IMG/VR virus record: IMGVR_UViG_3300024308_000016
Coordinates: 208,394 to 272,393 of that record
DNA length: 64,000 nucleotides
Direction: 5' to 3' (one strand)
Origin: a virus
Part shown: positions 9,376-17,693 of the stretch, piece after piece
Layout: the number at the start of each line of letters is the position of its first letter
How positions within the stretch are numbered: position 1 is the stretch's first letter
Notes under the pieces: generated by a model
Told to the model about the DNA's origin: nothing
Database searches by the model: none
The model's input: only the letters and a program-made list of their open reading frames with translations
Translations under genes and position numbers: made by a program

Positions 9376-10242
9376 TTAACCGGCGACGTTCTTCAGGCCG
9401 GTCAGCCGTTCAGCCATCTTGCCCACTGCGCCGATGGCTTCTTCCAGACGGTGGCGGAACACCCCCAGGAACTCGACATAATGGGCCACAGCCAAGGCAC
9501 CCTGGGCGATGGAGTTTGCCGCAGGTGCCGAGATGTTCTCGATGGCCTGTTCGTTGGAGCGCTCGATCACCAGGTTCAGGAGAGCAGAGATGTCCTTGAC
9601 GTTACCCATCACGTCCTTACGGTCGGTCTGGATGCGGACTTTGTTGACGTCCTTGGCCAGGTTGACCGTATCCACGATGTCCATGCCTTGGTCAAACACA
9701 GCGTACAGAGGCAGGACGCTGACGGTGCTCTTGGGGTTGAAGTAGCTCGCCAGCTGCTTGCGCTGCTCGTTCATCCGCCTTTCGATCCCTTGATAAACAG
9801 ACGAATAATCGCGAAGCGCCGTTTTAGCGTCGGCAGAAGAGATGAAAGCAGAAAGCGCACGACGGTAGTCCTCCAGTAGTTTGTCGCGTTCCTTGAGGAT
9901 CTCGTTGCCGGTCTCCTTGAGGAATTTCAGATAGGGTACATACTTTGCGTTCAGCCCCTGCGGCACCGCCACCAGCAGCTCGTCCATGGCGACGAAGTTC
10001 ATCGCCAGCGCGTTGTGCTCATAGGTGGAGAAGGCGCGGGTCTGCTTGTCGAAGTCAAACTCCACGTCGTCCTTGGCGGTGAATGCCCGGATGGAGTCCT
10101 CCAGATACTGGGACACCGAGGGGAAGACATTTCGAAACACATTGATCACATTGGCTGTGACCAGACCCTCCAAATTGAGGGTGTTGACCGCAGTGACGGC
10201 GGCTCGCTCGATGGGCGGGAGAGTGGAGAGTTCAATCGTCAT
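9376..10242 (-). CDS. Helical protein, phiKZ-like conserved hypothetical
   Basis: The product has 288 residues. I chose ATG at 10242 because the upstream extension of the frame runs through the divergent intergenic region into the RecA-like gene. The sequence is almost wholly alpha-helical with heptad-like stretches (residues about 115-160 and 230-280). No enzymatic motif is visible. It lies between RNase H and RecA-like genes on the opposite strand. A structural or inner-capsid role is possible but not shown. Confidence 0.7.
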   Translation of the reverse strand: MTIELSTLPPIERAAVTAVNTLNLEGLVTANVINVFRNVFPSVSQYLEDSIRAFTAKDDVEFDFDKQTRAFSTYEHNALAMNFVAMDELLVAVPQGLNAKYVPYLKFLKETGNEILKERDKLLEDYRRALSAFISSADAKTALRDYSSVYQGIERRMNEQRKQLASYFNPKSTVSVLPLYAVFDQGMDIVDTVNLAKDVNKVRIQTDRKDVMGNVKDISALLNLVIERSNEQAIENISAPAANSIAQGALAVAHYVEFLGVFRHRLEEAIGAVGKMAERLTGLKNVAG

Positions 10243-10339
10243 TTTACGTCCTTTGCTCCCCGATTTCGGGCAGCAGAAAAATAGCTGAGGATGCCATAGT
10301 ATGGCGTAACTGACACCCCTGAGTATACAAGGAAAATCA

Positions 10340-11827
10340 ATGCAACATAAAGCAAGAGTCGCATTTCCGGTGGCCAACCAAATGCCGTCTTCGCCAAACG
10401 TTAAGGTGATGCTTAACGTCGGCGCCGGTATGGATATCCCTACCGGTCGCTGGCTGCCTGGCAAGTTCGGTGAGCAGATCCTCAATGGGGGTCTAGCCAT
10501 CGTGGAGGCCATCGCTGGCAAGGGCAACAACTTCAAGAGCACAATCTTGGAGTACAAGATGCACAAGGCGGCATCTCGTGTGGTTCGGGAGATGGATACC
10601 AACATCACCACCCACGATACCGAGGAAAACAAAGACGAAGACCGGATCACCAGTCTTTATCAGCGTATCCCGGAGTTCGCTGATCGGGACTTGTTCGCTG
10701 AAGGCGTGTACGTCATTACTGGCAAGAGCCAGCTCAAGGGCGAGCAGTGGTGGGAAAACCTCAAGGATTTCCTGGAGAACAAGAAGAAGAATGCCAAGGA
10801 CTTGATGGTCGAGACGCCGTTTCTCATGCGGGACCGCGTCACACGCCTGAAGATCATGCAGCCGACGTTCTCGCTGGTGGATTCCATCTCCGAGTTCGAG
10901 ACATCGGACGTCTCCAAGATCCTCGACGAGAACGTGATCGGTGACTCCGCGGGCAACATGGTCCACATGCGCGCAGGTCTTGCCAAGACGCGATTCCTGA
11001 TGGAGTACCCCACTCAGGGCATCGCCAACCAGCACTACCTGACCATGGCTGGTCACTGGGGCAAGGACGGCATGATCGCACAGGGTCCGCACTCGGCGCC
11101 TCCGGAGAAGAAGATGAACTCCATGCCCCAAGGCGAGAAGGTCAAGGGCGTGCCGGACAAGTTCTACTACCTGATCCACTGGGCTGGTCTGGCCACGGGC
11201 TCTCGACTGCACCTGAACAAGGATACACGGGCATGCGACTACCCCGCTGATGAGCACGACAAGGAAAAGGGTCACACCGACCTGTGGCTGGTGCCCATCA
11301 CCACTCTGCGCTCGAAGTTCGGGTCGTCTAGCTGGTCATTCAACCTGCTGATCTCCCAAGCCGAAGGTGTGCAGCCTGGTCTGACCGAGTTTCACATGCT
11401 CAAGGAGTCCAGGTATGGCCTGGATGGTAACCTGATCAACTACTGGTGCGATCTGATCCCAGATGTGAAACTGTCGCGCTCTGTGATCCGCGGCAAGATC
11501 AACACCAACGCCAAGCTGCGTCGTGCGATCAACATCTGTTCGGAAATGTACCAGATGACGATCTTTCACCGGGACATCCGCTACGAGATCCCATCTCCCA
11601 AGGAGCTGTACGAAAAGCTCAAAGCCGCCGGCTACGACTGGGACATGATCTTGGGCCGCACTCGTGGCTGGTGGAAGCCCAACAACGAGAGCCATCCACT
11701 GCTGTTCTTGTCGACAATGGACCTTATCAATATGGCGGCTGGCAAATACCATCCATATTGGTTGGAAGATGACAAGAAGACGATCAAACCTGAATACATC
11801 GTCGACGAGCCATACGAGTTCGTGTAA
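10340..11827 (+). CDS. RecA/UvsX-like recombinase ATPase candidate
   Basis: The product has 495 residues. The N-terminal segment IPTGRWLPGKFGEQIL then GGLAIVEAIAGKGNNFKST resembles a RecA-fold NTPase with an unusual P-loop GKGNNFKST (residues ~60-68). QPTFSLVDSISEFE near 175-188 fits a Walker B strand ending in Asp. UvsX/RecA proteins drive strand exchange in phage recombination-dependent replication. In phiKZ a RecA-like gene lies between RNase H and the beta C-terminal gene, as here. A DnaB-like helicase is the main alternative. The C-terminus carries WWKPNNESHPLL, echoing the RNase H protein. AAGGA precedes the ATG. Confidence 0.6.
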   Translation: MQHKARVAFPVANQMPSSPNVKVMLNVGAGMDIPTGRWLPGKFGEQILNGGLAIVEAIAGKGNNFKSTILEYKMHKAASRVVREMDTNITTHDTEENKDEDRITSLYQRIPEFADRDLFAEGVYVITGKSQLKGEQWWENLKDFLENKKKNAKDLMVETPFLMRDRVTRLKIMQPTFSLVDSISEFETSDVSKILDENVIGDSAGNMVHMRAGLAKTRFLMEYPTQGIANQHYLTMAGHWGKDGMIAQGPHSAPPEKKMNSMPQGEKVKGVPDKFYYLIHWAGLATGSRLHLNKDTRACDYPADEHDKEKGHTDLWLVPITTLRSKFGSSSWSFNLLISQAEGVQPGLTEFHMLKESRYGLDGNLINYWCDLIPDVKLSRSVIRGKINTNAKLRRAINICSEMYQMTIFHRDIRYEIPSPKELYEKLKAAGYDWDMILGRTRGWWKPNNESHPLLFLSTMDLINMAAGKYHPYWLEDDKKTIKPEYIVDEPYEFV

Positions 11828-11834
11828 CTCCATC

Positions 11835-11875
11835 CACCACCATGCCCTAGAGCTTCGGCTCTAGGACATATGGTG
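11835..11875 (+). terminator. UUCG-capped hairpin terminator
   Basis: Stem CCTAGAGC / GCTCTAGG is closed by a TTCG tetraloop, with outer CACCA / TGGTG pairing, 18 nt after the RecA-like stop. There is only a short CTCTTTGTTT tail. Confidence 0.65.
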
Positions 11876-11908
11876 CCTCTTTGTTTACTCTCAGTTAGGG
11901 AATCCCAA

Positions 11909-12271
11909 ATGTCGGAACTCAAAAACAACTATGAAGCGGGCGTGGCTCTGTACCACGAACCCAAGCCCGAAAACGATCGGGACCTGGTCAAGGAAGTGCG
12001 CGGCATCTTCAAGGACGCCGGCGTCTCCGAGGAAGGCCTCAAGCGCAACTACGATGAGCACCGCCATATCGCCACCAGCGTGGACAAGGTCTCGGTCGTG
12101 CAGCAAGTCATGATCAACCGCTACATGGACGTGACGCTCAAGCGCAGCCCCAAGAGCACCATCCAGCTGCGCGCGGAACTCCTGGCCAATGGCAATATCG
12201 ACAACTGGGTCGGCCAGGTCAAGAACAAGATCGCTCCCTTCATGACCGAGACTCGGCTGCTGGAGCGATGA
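11909..12271 (+). CDS. Hypothetical protein, 120 aa, coupled to RNAP beta C-terminal gene
   Basis: I chose ATG 11909, preceded by TTAGGG, over an upstream in-frame ATG that lies next to the terminator. The protein is hydrophilic and helical with no recognised domain. Its stop overlaps the start of the RNAP beta fragment by ATGA, so the two are translationally coupled. This could reflect a role with the polymerase, but the inference rests on position only. Confidence 0.65.
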   Translation: MSELKNNYEAGVALYHEPKPENDRDLVKEVRGIFKDAGVSEEGLKRNYDEHRHIATSVDKVSVVQQVMINRYMDVTLKRSPKSTIQLRAELLANGNIDNWVGQVKNKIAPFMTETRLLER

Positions 12272-12927
12272 ACCGCAAGGCCTTTGAGAAGGTCGTCCTG
12301 TCGGGCATCCAGGAGCTCACGCGCAGCAAAGAAAACGTGGCGTTTTACCAAAACCTGTTTGCGTCCATGAACGACAAGCAGTTGGCGGTGTTCGTCAACG
12401 ATCTGAAGGAGCGTCGTAAGCGCCTGTCGATCATCGTACCTAACTTTTCGGAAAGTCCCTCCAATGAGGAGATCAAGGACTTTGGCAAGAAGATCGGCTA
12501 CGAGCCTATGGAGCAGCTATACGTGGAAGGCCAAGACGGCAAGCCCACGTACCTGACTCCGGTGGCTTTTTTGATCCTGATGATCCCGGTGCGGCGAGCT
12601 TCACAGCTGCTGACCAAAAAGATCAGCGTCCCCCCACACACCAAGGTGCGGGACATATTGACTGGCCAAGTCACTGGCGAGTCCAAAGGCACACGGGTCT
12701 CTGGCCCTGAAGTGCAGATCTTGGCTGGCATGGGCGCGACAGCGTCAGCCATCGAGATGATGAAGTTCCGAGGCGGCGACTTGCGGGGCGAGGCTGCTTT
12801 GGTGGCGATGCTCTCCAAGTACGGCAGGGCCAGCCAAGAGGTGCTGGACAACTTCTCGTCTGGCGTGCAAGCGAAGACCGCTCTTCGCACTTATCTGACT
12901 GCAGCAATGCATAGGACCAACTTGTGA
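12268..12927 (+). CDS. Virion RNA polymerase beta subunit, C-terminal fragment (phiKZ gp149-like)
   Basis: The product has 219 residues. The segment from about residue 95 (TPVAFLILMIPVRR, KKISVPPHTKVRD, then GPEVQILAGMGATASAIEM) aligns by eye with the extreme C-terminal region of bacterial RpoB (LHHLVDDKLHARSTG, then FGGQRFGEMEVWALEAYG). It therefore supplies the clamp/switch part missing from the large beta gene at 30571-35265. phiKZ-type phages encode beta in two or more separate genes, and a beta C-part near RecA-like and RNase H genes corresponds to phiKZ gp149 of the virion polymerase. It overlaps both neighbours by 4 nt (ATGA upstream, GTGA downstream). Confidence 0.75.
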   Translation: MNRKAFEKVVLSGIQELTRSKENVAFYQNLFASMNDKQLAVFVNDLKERRKRLSIIVPNFSESPSNEEIKDFGKKIGYEPMEQLYVEGQDGKPTYLTPVAFLILMIPVRRASQLLTKKISVPPHTKVRDILTGQVTGESKGTRVSGPEVQILAGMGATASAIEMMKFRGGDLRGEAALVAMLSKYGRASQEVLDNFSSGVQAKTALRTYLTAAMHRTNL

Positions 12928-13772
12928 TCGAAGGAAAACCATCGCAGATTGGAGCGATGCTGATATCTCTGGACTGTGTCTTGGACACAGTCCAGGGTAC
13001 ATTGGCTGCCATCTCTCCGACACTCTACGCTACCAACGCAGCCAAGGGCTACTTCAGCCGCCTAAGAGATGAGTTCGAAGGCATCTCCAAGGAAGACTTC
13101 CAAAAGGCGTACGCCAATCGAGGAGCCAAGGAGCTAATGCTCTCGACCGCCACACCGGCGCTCGCACTGATCATCGACTTTGTCAAGAAGGTCAACACCC
13201 TATCCATCCACTCCCCAGTGGCTATGGTCCCGAGGGTGGATGTGAACTTCTTTCCCTTCATGCCGCCTGAGCATGTCCGGGAATCCATCCTGATGGCGAT
13301 TCGCGCGCATGTCAAAGAGCGTTTTGACCTGAATGCGATTTGTGTGGACCCCAAACACATCACGTTCGACTACGTGCGGGTGAACTACGACCATATCGTC
13401 ATGTACGATCTGGGTCCGTGGCTGGAAGCGCAGGTGCAGGATGGCAAACTCGAACGCGCCATACCGAACGTCACGCTGATGGGGCCCATCATCAACCGCA
13501 GTGACGAAGAGCTCACGCTCGATGAACTGCACAACCGAGCAATGGTCGCAGGAGAGGACTTTGCACCCTTGTTCAACCTTGTGCTCATTCCGCTGGAAGC
13601 ATTTTGCAGCGCTATGAATCCCAATCGCATCAAACCCCCACCGCCCAGAGCCGAAGCTCCGAGCAGTGGGGATGTGTCAAAATCGGACCAAGAAGATATA
13701 CCTAATGAGGTTTTGCCTGCAAATGAGGCCGAGCCGACAGATGAGGATATCTTCGGGCCGCAGTTCAGTTAA
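12924..13772 (+). CDS. Conserved hypothetical protein downstream of RNAP beta C-part
   Basis: The product has 282 residues. The start is GTG at 12924, overlapping the TGA of the beta fragment. The N-terminal ~240 residues look globular. The last ~45 residues are Pro-, Glu- and Asp-rich and probably disordered, ending DEDIFGPQFS. No enzymatic motif is recognised. The stop codon overlaps the stop of the convergent minus-strand gene by a few bases, so there is no terminator hairpin here. Confidence 0.72.
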   Translation: MIEGKPSQIGAMLISLDCVLDTVQGTLAAISPTLYATNAAKGYFSRLRDEFEGISKEDFQKAYANRGAKELMLSTATPALALIIDFVKKVNTLSIHSPVAMVPRVDVNFFPFMPPEHVRESILMAIRAHVKERFDLNAICVDPKHITFDYVRVNYDHIVMYDLGPWLEAQVQDGKLERAIPNVTLMGPIINRSDEELTLDELHNRAMVAGEDFAPLFNLVLIPLEAFCSAMNPNRIKPPPPRAEAPSSGDVSKSDQEDIPNEVLPANEAEPTDEDIFGPQFS

Positions 13773-14215
13773 GCGGTGATCTTGATCGATTCGTCAGCCA
13801 AGATGGCCGCCGTGTCGATTGGCTGAGTGCCGATGTGAGACATGCCTGGCACTTCCTCGAACTCCTCGTCTACCAAGACCTCCCTGATGCCGCCTGCCGG
13901 CATCGGGGGGCGTTGACGCAGCACGTCTGCCGTGCTTTGCGCGATTGCGATGGCCAGCGCTTCCTGAGACTGGGCCTGCTTCTCGGTGCTCTTGATGCGC
14001 TTGACGCCAATCGCCGCACCAGACATGTCCTTCAATGCCGCCAGGAAGAAGATTCGATCTTCCTTGTCCTTGGGCATCTTGCCATCTTCACCGATTATGT
14101 CTTCAACAAACTTCTTGCGCAGATCCTGGGTATACTGGATCAAGCGATCGTTTTCATCCGTCTCCTCGGTAGCCGCCGATTGGCGGATGGGAGCATTGCT
14201 GCTTTGGTCTGACAT
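13769..14215 (-). CDS. Hypothetical acidic protein, 148 aa
   Basis: It starts at ATG 14215 with AAGGAG about 8 nt upstream. The protein is hydrophilic, with a charged N-terminal half (residues 15-55), an alanine/glutamine-rich helix around 70-100 and an acidic segment DEEFEEVP. No domain is recognised. It is a lone minus-strand gene set between plus-strand genes, and its tail overlaps the previous plus-strand stop. Confidence 0.68.
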   Translation of the reverse strand: MSDQSSNAPIRQSAATEETDENDRLIQYTQDLRKKFVEDIIGEDGKMPKDKEDRIFFLAALKDMSGAAIGVKRIKSTEKQAQSQEALAIAIAQSTADVLRQRPPMPAGGIREVLVDEEFEEVPGMSHIGTQPIDTAAILADESIKITA

Positions 14216-14247
14216 AGGTGGGCTCCTTAATGCCGTTTTGAAAAGTG

Positions 14248-14274
14248 TTCAGGCACTTACACCTTACTTGAGGA
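14248..14274 (+). promoter_or_regulatory. Copy A of repeated promoter-like motif
   Basis: One of five plus-strand copies of a 27-nt motif whose core is close to TATACYTTACYTGAGGA; this copy reads TTACACCTTACTTGAGGA at its 3' end. It precedes the 14.3-18.7 kb gene run. The promoter role is inferred from its recurrent intergenic position. Confidence 0.55.
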
Positions 14275-14315
14275 CACAGCCCGTTGTTTCTTGTCTCAAG
14301 GAGGAGTATCATGGC

Positions 14316-14780
14316 CTGACGCATATTGAAACCATCTCACCAGCCCACGAAGAGCTGGCGTACTTATTAGCGAAGATTGACGTCTCGCAAATTCGGACGT
14401 ATAGCTCACTGGATAATACGTCGGCTACCACGGTCTACGGAAAAAACATAGAGACGCACACTACGTTCATTGGCGAGATCACCGCCGTGATCGGCAAGGG
14501 AAAGGCCGTGACTCGTAAAAAGGTCAGAGAAGCCGAGCATCTATACAACGACCGGGACTACTTCATCTCACAGGACGGATTCATCATTGATCGCCACTTT
14601 GCACTGGAGCGCTTGTTCCTGCGCATGCAGTTGCTGATCGATGCATACGCCCGGCTTTTGGCAAGTGCCGATGACTCCATCACCGCTACTCATAACAGGG
14701 AGCTGGTGGCGCCGATCATTGATAACTGCCTGAAGATGGTCAAATCTATCCAACTTAAACCAAATGGCACAAGCTACTGA
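14316..14780 (+). CDS. Hypothetical protein with abnormal start (CTG or frameshift), about 154 aa
   Basis: An excellent Shine-Dalgarno AAGGAGGAG (14298-14306) is followed at 14311 by ATG GCC TGA, which stops after two codons. The long open frame is in another phase, where the first plausible codon is CTG at 14316, 9 nt after the SD; no ATG, GTG or TTG lies sensibly placed in it. Either a CTG start, a -1 frameshift right after the ATG, or a base error explains this. The product is helical and basic with no recognised domain. It overlaps the next gene by 17 nt. Confidence 0.6.
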   Translation: MTHIETISPAHEELAYLLAKIDVSQIRTYSSLDNTSATTVYGKNIETHTTFIGEITAVIGKGKAVTRKKVREAEHLYNDRDYFISQDGFIIDRHFALERLFLRMQLLIDAYARLLASADDSITATHNRELVAPIIDNCLKMVKSIQLKPNGTSY

Positions 14781-15528
14781 TTTTCGTGATATCCGCACGG
14801 GAGAGCCGGATGCAGTGCTGGCTGGCATATGGCGCCAGATCATGCGCAACTACGGAATGGACTTTGCCCGCTTGGACGATCTGGTCACAGATTACTCCAA
14901 GATGATGACGTTCATGACGCCGGAGAAACAAAGCCAGTATCGTGGCAATGTTTTATCCGATCTCAAGAGCGAGAAGATGACCTGGGGGACCTTCCTTCGG
15001 GGTATCCGTTGCTTGAAGATGCAGAAGATGGATTTCATCCTTCACCTGCACCATTTGCAGTACATCACCGAGCATACGCTGGTCAAGGAGTTTGCGCCTC
15101 CTGAGGTGGACATCGACTTGCCGCTGCCTAATGGCGACAAGCCTCCCACCGAGCTGTACTACCTGTATACTTCGATCCGTCATGATCTTGGTATATCGGT
15201 GGCTGACACCCAGCAGCTGCTCACCAAGTACATGATCCGCTGTCAGATACCACTGACACACAAGAACAAGACCAGTGTCCGGGGAAACATCAAGAAGGAC
15301 TTATTTGGGGAACGCCTATCATGGGCCTCCCTGATACGAGGCTTGAACTTCCTGGAGATTGTCAAGTTCGATGTAGAGATCGTCCTGTATCCGAAGAAAG
15401 GCAAAAGCACCCGACATCGTCGCACTATCATTTTGAATGACCCGCACGATCTTAGGGAAGAGCTCGAAGCCATCAACGAGAGAAAGGACGCAAATGACAC
15501 TCAACTCAAACCAGCTACCCCTACTTGA
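14764..15528 (+). CDS. Protein with two tandem copies of one domain
   Basis: The product has 254 residues. Residues ~22-95 and ~132-210 are diverged repeats: SQYRGNVLSDLKSEKMTW aligns with TSVRGNIKKDLFGERLSW, followed by FLRGIRCLKMQKMDF and LIRGLNFLEIVKFDV. The R-G-N...D-L...W...R-G...L...K-x-D pattern is kept in both copies, each preceded by a short helical segment. The size and helix-then-strand layout could suit a small nucleic-acid-binding domain, but I do not recognise the family. The tail after residue 215 is basic, then acidic. The start ATG overlaps the preceding gene. Confidence 0.75.
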   Translation: MAQATDFRDIRTGEPDAVLAGIWRQIMRNYGMDFARLDDLVTDYSKMMTFMTPEKQSQYRGNVLSDLKSEKMTWGTFLRGIRCLKMQKMDFILHLHHLQYITEHTLVKEFAPPEVDIDLPLPNGDKPPTELYYLYTSIRHDLGISVADTQQLLTKYMIRCQIPLTHKNKTSVRGNIKKDLFGERLSWASLIRGLNFLEIVKFDVEIVLYPKKGKSTRHRRTIILNDPHDLREELEAINERKDANDTQLKPATPT

Positions 15529-16018
15529 CCGCGTCGTCAAGGAAGCCAACGATCTGATCTCGCAACATCTGAAGCTGATGATCTCGTTGAGCTCCACTGA
15601 GAACGATAAAGCTCTCAGCATTGTACGTATCTTGGTAAGCATGACCATAGAAACCGGACCGTCCATGTTCTTCAGTGAGCAAAACATCCGGGATCTGGAA
15701 GACCATGTCGACAAGAACATGGCTTTCCGGTCGCTTGTTGATAAAGTTGCAGGCCGTGTCTGCGACTTGTTGGTGTTCTCGGGGTCTTCGCACCGCGCGT
15801 TCTCCAACAGCATCATCGAGGGCTTCATAGCCAAGGAGCAGCCAGCGACAGAAAGCAGCTCCGGCACCTGGCCCGGTATGTTCCGTGATGACGAAGGGAA
15901 ATTCCTTTGTGCTCGTGAGAACTTCTGGATCATCTGCCTGTACATCGTTACCAGTACCTTTCACTACGCTAACTGGCACGACCAGTTCGACGTTTTGGAA
16001 ACACCGCCTTCTAATTGA
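15494..16018 (+). CDS. Hypothetical protein, 174 aa
   Basis: I chose ATG 15494 because GAAAGGACGC precedes it at good distance, though it lies inside the end of the previous gene. The protein is mostly helical, with hydrophobic segments around residues 45-60 and a C-terminal stretch NFWIICLYIVTSTFHYANW that could be a buried or membrane-associated helix. No family was recognised. It sits in a run of tightly packed plus-strand genes. Confidence 0.65.
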   Translation: MTLNSNQLPLLDRVVKEANDLISQHLKLMISLSSTENDKALSIVRILVSMTIETGPSMFFSEQNIRDLEDHVDKNMAFRSLVDKVAGRVCDLLVFSGSSHRAFSNSIIEGFIAKEQPATESSSGTWPGMFRDDEGKFLCARENFWIICLYIVTSTFHYANWHDQFDVLETPPSN

Positions 16019-16030
16019 AAGACTCGACAA

Positions 16031-17593
16031 ATGGCACTCGCTGACAACATCTCTCGCCGCAACAAGAACAATGGCGCTCGCAAGAGCGAAGCGGCTGTGG
16101 AACGCCTGCTGGATCTGGACGCACGCAAGAGCCAGGGCATGTACCATGATGCATCGGCCGGCATCTATCGCCAAGCGCCTGCGTGGACATCAACTACGCC
16201 GCTGGATGAATCGATCCGTCATCTGAACATCAGCCTGAGCAGCCGCTCGGACCTGGGCAAGGCCCTGGATCCGGAGTTCAACCTGGAATGGGAGCACCCG
16301 GACTTTGGCCGTTTCATGAGCCTGAAGGCCTTTTGGCATTATGTGCTGGGCAGGGAAGCAGACAACCGCATTCGCATGCTTCGGTCCCGGGAACTGCGTG
16401 AGTTTGCGGCCAATCGGCGTGGCACGCTCGACCGCAACAAGATCCCCAACTTCCAGGCGCTGATCCTCAAGGCAGCCTACGACCGCATCACATCGCTGCC
16501 GGGGCTGTACAAGCTGGTCATGGACTCCAACCTCCCGTTTGAGAACTACATTCCTGGCACTCGGGACAGCGGCGCTCGCCGTGCCGATCATGCCAGTTGG
16601 TTTATTCCGGGCATGGAGATCATCCGCTTTGCACTGATCAAGGGCGAGCATCCGGACTTCACGGACTTCCTGAATTCCCAAGAGACCTACGATGACATCG
16701 TTCGTCAGCTCAAGAGCCGTGAAGTTGTGGATGTGCCCAAGGTCGCATCCATCCCCAACCTGTCGCAGTTCCTGAGCCACGGACCCGCGGCCAACGATCC
16801 CAAGGTCCCCAGGGCCAAGGGCGTCAAGGCCGCTCCTGCCCAAACCCCCAAGGCAAAGCCTACCCAGCCCAGGGCAGCCAAGCCAGCGGGCCCCATGTCC
16901 ACCCTGGCGGCCAAGGACGTGATGGACTGGGTCGATCGCGGCGGCTATATCGCAGGTCAAAAGCCCGACCCCAAAGCAGCCAAGTCTGCCGACAAGAAGG
17001 GACCCAAGCCCGCGCCTGTGAAAACCAAGGAAGACCGTATGGTCGAGATCAAGACCTACATCAACACCCTGGACGGCGCCTACCCGGTGGCCATCGTGAC
17101 GTTCGAAGAACGCGCACATGCCATCCGCTTCATCTTCGGGGCGATGGACAAGCTGGCCAAGGCCAACAGCAATGAGCTGGATGTGGATCTGGGCGGCGGA
17201 ACGCTGTACATGGGTGACGCCATGGAAGGTGTGCAAGCCAATGACGGCACCACCAAGGTCGTGATCTATGATCACAACGGCCAGACCAACCTCATGCGTC
17301 TGCAGGACGGCTCCTTCGACAACCCCTTCAATGACTCGATCCAGATCGGGCTGGAGTTGCCTGAAGGCGAGGACCTGCTGGACTATGTGGTCAATGAGTC
17401 GCGGTGCCCGGCTAGCTTCATCCATCACTGGCGTCGGCCCCAGTCCAGGAAGGAAGCAACGCTGATCGACGAGGAGAAATTCCGTCGTGAATGCCTGAAG
17501 ATCGCCCAAGAAGCGGGCGCGCCAGAAGCTGTGGCTGCGGTGCTGGATGTGGAACCTGTCAGCGAACCCACTGCTGAGCCTGCTGCCGAGTAA
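16031..17593 (+). CDS. Two-domain hypothetical protein with Ala/Pro/Lys linker (520 aa)
   Basis: The N-terminal globular domain (about 55-235) contains HPDFGRFMSLKAFWHYVLG and HASWFIPGMEIIRFALIKG. A low-complexity linker rich in Lys, Ala and Pro follows at about 255-350. A second globular domain (about 335-490) contains KTYINTLDGAYPVAIVTFE, and the tail is Ala/Glu/Pro-rich. The motifs do not allow me to name either domain. A canonical intrinsic terminator with a ten-T tract follows, so this is the end of the transcription unit begun near 14.3 kb. Confidence 0.72.
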   Translation: MALADNISRRNKNNGARKSEAAVERLLDLDARKSQGMYHDASAGIYRQAPAWTSTTPLDESIRHLNISLSSRSDLGKALDPEFNLEWEHPDFGRFMSLKAFWHYVLGREADNRIRMLRSRELREFAANRRGTLDRNKIPNFQALILKAAYDRITSLPGLYKLVMDSNLPFENYIPGTRDSGARRADHASWFIPGMEIIRFALIKGEHPDFTDFLNSQETYDDIVRQLKSREVVDVPKVASIPNLSQFLSHGPAANDPKVPRAKGVKAAPAQTPKAKPTQPRAAKPAGPMSTLAAKDVMDWVDRGGYIAGQKPDPKAAKSADKKGPKPAPVKTKEDRMVEIKTYINTLDGAYPVAIVTFEERAHAIRFIFGAMDKLAKANSNELDVDLGGGTLYMGDAMEGVQANDGTTKVVIYDHNGQTNLMRLQDGSFDNPFNDSIQIGLELPEGEDLLDYVVNESRCPASFIHHWRRPQSRKEATLIDEEKFRRECLKIAQEAGAPEAVAAVLDVEPVSEPTAEPAAE

Positions 17594-17609
17594 TCGGTAA
17601 CTACCACTT

Positions 17610-17656
17610 CCCCAGACGCCTTCGGGCGTCTGGGGGAGAGGCTCTCTTTTTTTTTT
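17610..17656 (+). terminator. Classic rho-independent terminator
   Basis: Stem CCCCAGACGCC / GGCGTCTGGGG with a TTCG tetraloop is followed by GAGAGGCTCTC and a run of ten T (17647-17656). This is the clearest intrinsic terminator in the window. Confidence 0.9.
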
Positions 17657-17693
17657 GTCCCGATGCTATGACTTATTTGAATAGGAGTGTATA

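Noticed and set aside
16031-17593. NADAR-type (YbiA-like) glycosidase assignment for the N-terminal domain
   Set aside because: The W/H/F pattern was only loosely similar and the defining Glu-His/Trp positions could not be located.
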